The notes beneath the pieces were generated by a model. That model made no database searches and had not been told where the DNA came from. It saw nothing but the letters and a program-made list of their open reading frames with translations. A stretch of 10,381 nucleotides of DNA from JADLHS01 sp036274115. GTDB taxonomy: Bacteria; Verrucomicrobiota; Verrucomicrobiia; Limisphaerales; JADLHS01. Positions 7,262 to 10,381 of the stretch are shown one piece after another (the first letter of the stretch is position 1; each line of letters begins with the position of its first letter). The DNA lies in contig DASUGI010000165.1 of assembly GCA_036274115.1 (NCBI GenBank), forward strand, positions 1-10,381, given 5' to 3'. A program made the translations under genes and the position numbers.

Positions 7262-8326
7262 ATGCCACCGAAAGCTGAAAAAAACGTTGTCGATACGAAG
7301 TCCACCGAAGCCAACAAAGTCGCCGCCACGCGCGCCCGCGAACTGGAAGCCGCCATTTCGACCATCACGAAAACGTATGGCGAAGGCAGCATCATGCGCC
7401 TGGGCACTGCGCAGGCGCTTAAGAAGATTGAAGTCATTCCCACCGGAGCGATGGCCGTGGATCTCGCCCTTGGTGTCGGTGGCGTGCCGCGCGGACGGGT
7501 GGTCGAAATTTTTGGACCGGAATCTTCCGGCAAAACGACGTTGATGCTCCACGTCATTGCCAATGCGCAGAAGTCCGGCGGCCTGGCGGCGTTTATTGAT
7601 GCCGAACACGCTCTCGATCCCGCCTACGCCAAAAAGCTCGGCGTGAATCTCGATGACTTGCTGGTGTCGCAACCGGACAGCGGCGAAGAGGCGTTGACCA
7701 TTTGCGAAACGCTCGCGCGCTCCAATGCGCTCGACGTGATTGTGGTGGACTCCGTGGCCGCGCTCGTGCCCAAGGCCGAACTCGAAGGTGAGATGGGCAT
7801 GGCGACGATGGGCATGCAGGCGCGGCTCATGAGCCAGGCCCTGCGCAAACTCACGGCCATTCTCAACAAGTCCAAGACCACCTGCATCTTCACCAATCAA
7901 TTGCGCGAGAAGGTCGGCGTAATGTTTGGCAATCCGGAAACGACTCCGGGCGGCAAGGCGCTGAAGTTTTACGCCAGCGTGCGCATCGACATCCGGCGCA
8001 AGGACACGTTGAAGGACGCCGCGGGCAACGCGGTGGGCAATCACGTGAAGGTGAAGATCGTGAAAAACAAGGTCGCACCGCCGTTTGCCGAAGCCGAGTT
8101 CGACATCATTTACAATCATGGCATCGACAAGGAAGGCAGCATCCTCGACATGGGCATCGATTGCGGCGCCGTGGACAAGAAAGGCGCGTGGTTGCAGTTC
8201 GACGGCGAACTGGTGGGGCAGGGCAAGGAAGCCGCCAAAAAGGCATTGCTTGAAAAGCCCGAGCTGAGCAAGAAGATCGTGGAGGCGATTATGGCGAAGC
8301 GCAATGCCGTGCCGGCAACGAACTGA
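7262..8326 (+). CDS. recA: Recombinase RecA
   Basis: RecA forms the ATP-dependent filament on single-stranded DNA for strand exchange and, in organisms with LexA, triggers self-cleavage of that repressor. The 354 residues are the usual length. An N-terminal helix of about 30 residues leads to ISTITKTYGEGSIMRLG. Walker A is GPESSGKT (85-92), Walker B is VIVVDS (159-164), and loop L1 lies in EGEMGMATMGMQARLM (175-190). Loop L2 and the ATP-sensing strand are in TNQLREKVGVMFGNPETTPG (211-230). The C-terminal domain starts near VKIVKNKVAPPF. The common GDSH-type tetrad in L1 reads GMAT here. The ATG at 7262 is taken as the start. A TTG at 7223 would add 13 residues that overlap the predicted transcription start region. 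It is divergent from the phosphatase gene, and no recX homologue follows it. Confidence 0.98.
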   Translation: MPPKAEKNVVDTKSTEANKVAATRARELEAAISTITKTYGEGSIMRLGTAQALKKIEVIPTGAMAVDLALGVGGVPRGRVVEIFGPESSGKTTLMLHVIANAQKSGGLAAFIDAEHALDPAYAKKLGVNLDDLLVSQPDSGEEALTICETLARSNALDVIVVDSVAALVPKAELEGEMGMATMGMQARLMSQALRKLTAILNKSKTTCIFTNQLREKVGVMFGNPETTPGGKALKFYASVRIDIRRKDTLKDAAGNAVGNHVKVKIVKNKVAPPFAEAEFDIIYNHGIDKEGSILDMGIDCGAVDKKGAWLQFDGELVGQGKEAAKKALLEKPELSKKIVEAIMAKRNAVPATN

Positions 8327-8340
8327 GGGTTCTCTTTACT

Positions 8341-8368
8341 TCTCCCTGGGAAACGTCTCCCCGGGAGA
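8341..8368 (+). other. Hairpin just after recA that covers the next ribosome binding site
   Basis: TCTCCCTGGG (8341-8350) pairs with CCCCGGGAGA (8359-8368): nine pairs, one mismatch and an 8-nt loop. It begins 14 nt after the recA stop. No T tract follows, so it is not a typical intrinsic terminator, though it may stop or protect the recA message. Its right arm contains GGGAG, the ribosome binding site of the gene starting at 8374. Confidence 0.55.
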
Positions 8369-8373
8369 TAATC

Positions 8374-8766
8374 ATGAATCCTGGCCGAATGCTTTTAACT
8401 CTCGCGGCGATAGTCGGGTCCCTTCTCGTTGTGATCGACGTCGCCATCCGATATCGAACGTATGCATTCACACGGCAATTCAAGATTGCGAATGTCCGCA
8501 CCAATGATAGCCAGGCTCTCATGATCCTGGATGGGAAGACCGGAAAGCCACTCTGGGGCAAATGGGATTGGGAAAGACTTGTGCCGGGGTCAAAGCCCGC
8601 GATGGGGCGCTTAATTTCGGATGCAGAGGGTAATTGGCGGGTGGCTCAGCTGGACGCATTTCAATTTTCCGGTCAATTGCTCATTTGTTTGTTTTGGATG
8701 AGAGCAAATTTGATACTGAAGCAAACGCAGGATGGCCTAGTAATGGATACGGCCTCGGACAAATGA
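8374..8766 (+). CDS. Membrane-anchored protein, 5' part of a frame-broken gene
   Basis: I do not recognise the 130-residue product. It starts at an ATG with GGGAG 6 nt upstream. Residues 5-24 (MLLTLAAIVGSLLVVIDVAI) are one membrane anchor or an uncleaved signal; the rest, with a DGKTGKPLW phrase near residue 53, would lie outside. The last 25-30 residues, with low-complexity hydrophobics (LLICLFW), look out of frame. From about 8694 the neighbouring frame (one base back) reads better: LDESKFDTEANAG, then NGYGLGQMTLVGATEVDRYT. No in-frame start precedes that continuation except a TTG at 8634. I read this as the N-terminal third of a longer gene broken by a -1 shift between 8634 and 8760, probably near the T runs at 8665 or 8692. 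Base composition is well below that of recA, which suggests acquired DNA. Confidence 0.5.
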   Translation: MNPGRMLLTLAAIVGSLLVVIDVAIRYRTYAFTRQFKIANVRTNDSQALMILDGKTGKPLWGKWDWERLVPGSKPAMGRLISDAEGNWRVAQLDAFQFSGQLLICLFWMRANLILKQTQDGLVMDTASDK

Positions 8767-9202
8767 CATTGGTAGGTGCTACCGAGGTAGACCGCTATAC
8801 AAAATCCGCAACATTTTACCCGAACAGCAAGGAAAAAAAATTCGTCAAGATGTTGGGAGAGAAATTGCTGATGGGTTTAATGCTCAACCGTGGGAAAAGC
8901 GAGCTCGATCAGGAGATGCAGGTGATCAGATCAGCGCCGCAGCGGGGTTACTCGCGGTCCTTGCAGCCAATAATAACAACTCTGTGCAAGCTGTGCTGCA
9001 AGAATACGGTCCGCCAAAAGCAACTCCGGATAAGTACGCTAACGTCATTCTGAATTGTGAGAAGTGCCTCAAAAACTCATCGTTAAAAAACAGCAAGGGC
9101 GTTCCAGTGCCGGTCGGTACGATCAAAAATCAGGTCGACAATTGTGATGATTGTTTGAAGAAAGCCGATAAAGAGCGCACGGCTGCTTACAACAAAAAGT
9201 AA
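8697..9202 (+). pseudogene. Continuation of the frame-broken gene, with two CxxC knuckles
   Basis: Two frames join at the run of eight A at 8833-8840. Up to it, the frame containing GLGQMTLVGATEVDRYTK and FYPNSKEKK is the more protein-like. After it, the frame one base back reads IRQDVGREIADGF, then AAAGLLAVLAANNNN, EYGPPKATPDKYANV and two similar Cys pairs, NCEKCLK and NCDDCLKK (about 29 residues apart), to a TAA at 9200. That last frame is open back to 8744 but has no ATG, and its first usable start is GTG at 8984 (72 aa). This argues that it is read as part of a longer protein. The in-frame codons at the run, A AAA AAA, form a canonical slippery heptamer. Joined across both shifts, the whole gene from 8374 would give about 275 residues. 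The lipoprotein gene starts 17 nt later, so the two look paired. Confidence 0.4.
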
Positions 9203-9219
9203 GGTCAAATTGTTATACT

Positions 9220-9546
9220 ATGAATAGTTTCATTTGGAGAAAATGCAGCTTTCTATTTGGTTTGGCTTGCTTCGTTGCTTCATGTAACAAACCTTCTGAA
9301 TTTCAACATCAAACCAGCGGGCCGATAACCAAGGAACAAATCAAAAAGAGAACAGATTCTGATGAATTATGGGCCAACACAGTAATCCGCATTGCATTAG
9401 AAGGTGCGTCAACTCCGAAAGAAAAAAACGAGCCGCATCAAAACTGGAAAAGATTCAGAACGCAATACGAGAAATTCAAATCGCCGATGAGGGAATTGAT
9501 TATTCCGAACCTTTATGGGTTGACCGAGCCGAGTTGGTTAACATGA
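9220..9546 (+). CDS. Lipoprotein, 5' part of a frame-broken gene
   Basis: The 108-residue frame begins with a lipoprotein signal: basic MNSFIWRK, the hydrophobic FLFGLACF and a lipobox VASC with C22. The +2 residue is Asn, so the outer membrane is the expected site by the E. coli rule. The sequence is believable to about residue 69 (STPKEK). Beyond that, this frame turns into PHQNWKRFRTQYEKF and ends, while the frame one base back continues as a better protein. The function is unknown. Placed 17 nt after the preceding gene and carried in the same A+T-rich DNA, it could be the immunity partner of a toxin-like product, but that is a guess from arrangement only. No Shine-Dalgarno is clear before the ATG. 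Confidence 0.5.
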   Translation: MNSFIWRKCSFLFGLACFVASCNKPSEFQHQTSGPITKEQIKKRTDSDELWANTVIRIALEGASTPKEKNEPHQNWKRFRTQYEKFKSPMRELIIPNLYGLTEPSWLT

Positions 9547-9668
9547 TTGATAAGTTAGCGGAGAAATGCAAAGCGGATATAAATGTCGTACGTTTCCTTC
9601 AGCTTAATGAAAAGGACGGATTTATTCGTGCAGTCATACTAGTCCTAGAAACGGAAAATCGTAAGTGA
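9429..9668 (+). pseudogene. 3' part of the frame-broken lipoprotein gene
   Basis: This frame reads RAASKLEKIQNAIREIQIAD, then GIDYSEPLWVDRAELVNMID, then KCKADINVVRFLQLNEKDGF and ends VLETENRK at a TGA at 9666. It has a regular helix/strand pattern and balanced composition, unlike the overlapping end of the upstream frame. It has no convincing start of its own (an ATG at 9369 lies in a stretch that reads poorly). The switch occurs at seven A followed by C (9422-9429), read in the upstream frame as A AAA AAC. A -1 step there gives one lipoprotein of about 149 residues. Decay, a missed A in the assembly, or programmed slippage would all look like this. Confidence 0.45.
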
Positions 9669-9707
9669 GCTGATCAAACTAACGCGAATCTTCGCTCCGC
9701 TACCTAA

Positions 9708-9812
9708 ACCCCCAACACCTTGAACCAATACACCAGCCGCACCGTCCCCGGTTATGTAAACGAGCTGGGTACGGCCCCCAACACCACGAGTCAGTCTTGC
9801 TGGCATAAATAA
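9708..9812 (+). pseudogene. Scrap of a YD-repeat/RHS protein
   Basis: An open stretch between a TAA at 9705 and a TAA at 9810 reads TPNTLNQYTSRTVPGYVNEL followed by GTAPNTTSQSCWHK. LNQYTSRTVPG is, as I recall, the type of sequence found in the repeat region of large RHS/YD-repeat proteins of Verrucomicrobiota. There is no start codon and nothing repeat-like on either side. It is best seen as a leftover piece of an rhs gene, and its composition (C-rich) differs from the A+T-rich genes just before it. Confidence 0.5.
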
Positions 9813-10018
9813 AGGGGTCACCCATTAAGGCGAGCGGTCAACAGTAAAAAGCTGTCCGTTCCCGTTTTTTTTCTTCTGCGGGTTCGTCTTCAGTGAGCGC
9901 AGCTTCGCAGTCGTACAACTCGAACCTGTTATTTCGTTCGCTCGATTTCGGATTGCCTCGCTGGAGGCGATCCGTTCAGTCACCCATCTGCCTCTAATCT
10001 TTGGGGTGTCATGGCTCC

Positions 10019-10174
10019 ATGCTTGCGGTGCGACGGGCGTCTGTTGTTCTGAGCGTGCCCAAAGATTTGCGGCGGGCAAAGATTGAAAAGGAACCGGAGC
10101 TGTCCGAAGCGCGATACAGCAGATTAGAAATCGACTACACACTGGCGGCTTTTAACGCGCCTCAGACTCGCTGA
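10019..10174 (+). CDS. Possible 51-residue small protein
   Basis: ATG at 10019 to TGA at 10172 encodes a basic, charged peptide containing VPKDLRRAKIEKEPELSEAR and then YSRLEIDYTLAAFNAPQTR. The second half has the composition of a real helix. There is no clear ribosome binding site, and the frame overlaps others. The KIEKEPEL segment is encoded by the direct repeat, and the second repeat copy reads the same peptide in a different setting. It may be a fragment rather than a gene. Confidence 0.2.
   Translation: MLAVRRASVVLSVPKDLRRAKIEKEPELSEARYSRLEIDYTLAAFNAPQTR
10079..10103 (+). repeat. 25-bp direct repeat, copy 1
   Basis: This copy is identical over 25 bases to 10320-10344. Similarity continues 7 bases further (CCGAAGC against GCGGAGC). 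The copies are 241 bp apart in the same orientation, and in both a plus-strand frame reads KIEKEPEL. Confidence 0.85.
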
Positions 10175-10319
10175 AATCTGCTTCCGGCAGCCAGACCCGG
10201 AAGGTTCTGGGCTTTCCTTCTTCAACGTCCACCGTGATGGACCGCCAAAGTTTTTTACCGCTTCAGAACGAGCGTAGAGTCCCGTGCCGTGATCCTGGTT
10301 TAGTGGTTTGTGGGTCGAG

Positions 10320-10344
10320 AAGATTGAAAAGGAACCGGAGCTGT
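10320..10344 (+). repeat. 25-bp direct repeat, copy 2
   Basis: This is the second copy of the repeat at 10079-10103. Beyond about 7 more similar bases the flanks differ. It lies 37 bp from the window end, so further copies may follow outside. Confidence 0.85.
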
Positions 10345-10381
10345 GCGGAGCAATTCTGGAATTCGTCAGCCTGGTCCGCCT

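Larger units (their letters stand above)
9813..10381. other. Gene-poor end of the window; no confident gene
   Basis: No frame here is convincing over its whole length. A minus-strand frame of 105 codons (9825-10142) has an ATG, but its composition is like that of an overlapping shadow. Short stretches that look protein-like are scattered on both strands: the plus frame 10019-10174, a minus frame 10152-10262 reading SITVDVEEGKPRTFRVWLPE and ending FSESEAR, and a plus frame from 10293 running off the end with KIEKEPELCGAILEF. This patchwork plus the direct repeat suggests decayed mobile or accessory DNA. Confidence 0.4.

Noticed and set aside
7157..8119. Minus-strand frame of 320 codons opposite recA
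   Set aside because: It is antisense to an unmistakable recA, and its His/Arg/Gly/Phe-rich composition marks it as a shadow.
9835..9872. Possible intrinsic terminator: short stem followed by eight T
   Set aside because: The stem is CGG plus ACAG pairing with CTGT plus CCG, with a 3-base bulge, and six bases separate it from the T run. It is too weak to call.
9825..10142. Minus-strand frame of 105 codons near the end
   Set aside because: It has an ATG, but the sequence shows no domain, is rich in Arg/Ser/Thr/Asn and overlaps a plus-strand frame that reads at least as well. It is not supported as a gene.

Overview
The window looks like an ordinary bacterial chromosome segment of fairly high GC. 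One recA line (7921-7980) has 34 G/C of 60 bases. The gene content fits a Verrucomicrobiota member, perhaps near Pedosphaera/Limisphaerales. That placement is an inference from GTP-type PEPCK, a short N-terminal zinc-ribbon protein, secreted proteins of no known family, weak Shine-Dalgarno sequences and a YD-repeat scrap ending in an NQYTSRTVPG-type motif. No marker gene here proves it.

Layout, left to right. (1) 3-2039, minus strand: thiC, making the pyrimidine half of thiamine, preceded by a clear TPP riboswitch (about 2111-2200) and a predicted promoter that ends where the aptamer begins. (2) 2260-2763, minus: a small two-CxxC zinc-ribbon protein of unknown role. (3) 2988-4748, plus: pckG, GTP-dependent phosphoenolpyruvate carboxykinase. 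(4) 4794-5801 and 5874-7073, minus: two exported proteins, one unrecognised and one purple-acid-phosphatase-like metallophosphoesterase. (5) 7262-8326, plus: recA, divergent from the phosphatase, with a predicted promoter of the same form as that of thiC (TTGACY, 17 bp, TAGMGT).

Right of recA the character changes. From about 8370 to 9670 the DNA is much richer in A+T (9241-9300 has 23 G/C of 60). It holds two tandem plus-strand genes whose reading frames are broken: a membrane-anchored protein (8374-9202) and a lipoprotein (9220-9668). Every break is a -1 step. Two fall on runs of A whose in-frame reading is a classical slippery heptamer (A AAA AAA and A AAA AAC). Next come a 30-odd residue YD-repeat/RHS scrap (9708-9812) and a gene-poor stretch to the end with a 25-bp perfect direct repeat (10079-10103 and 10320-10344). 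This end reads as an accessory, decaying islet, possibly an orphan RHS-tip/immunity-type pair. Homopolymer sequencing error and programmed frameshifting are alternatives that the sequence alone cannot separate.

The left and middle genes are housekeeping: thiamine synthesis, gluconeogenesis, recombination. They do not form one operon, since strands alternate and each has its own leader. I see no tRNA, rRNA, CRISPR array or intact insertion sequence.
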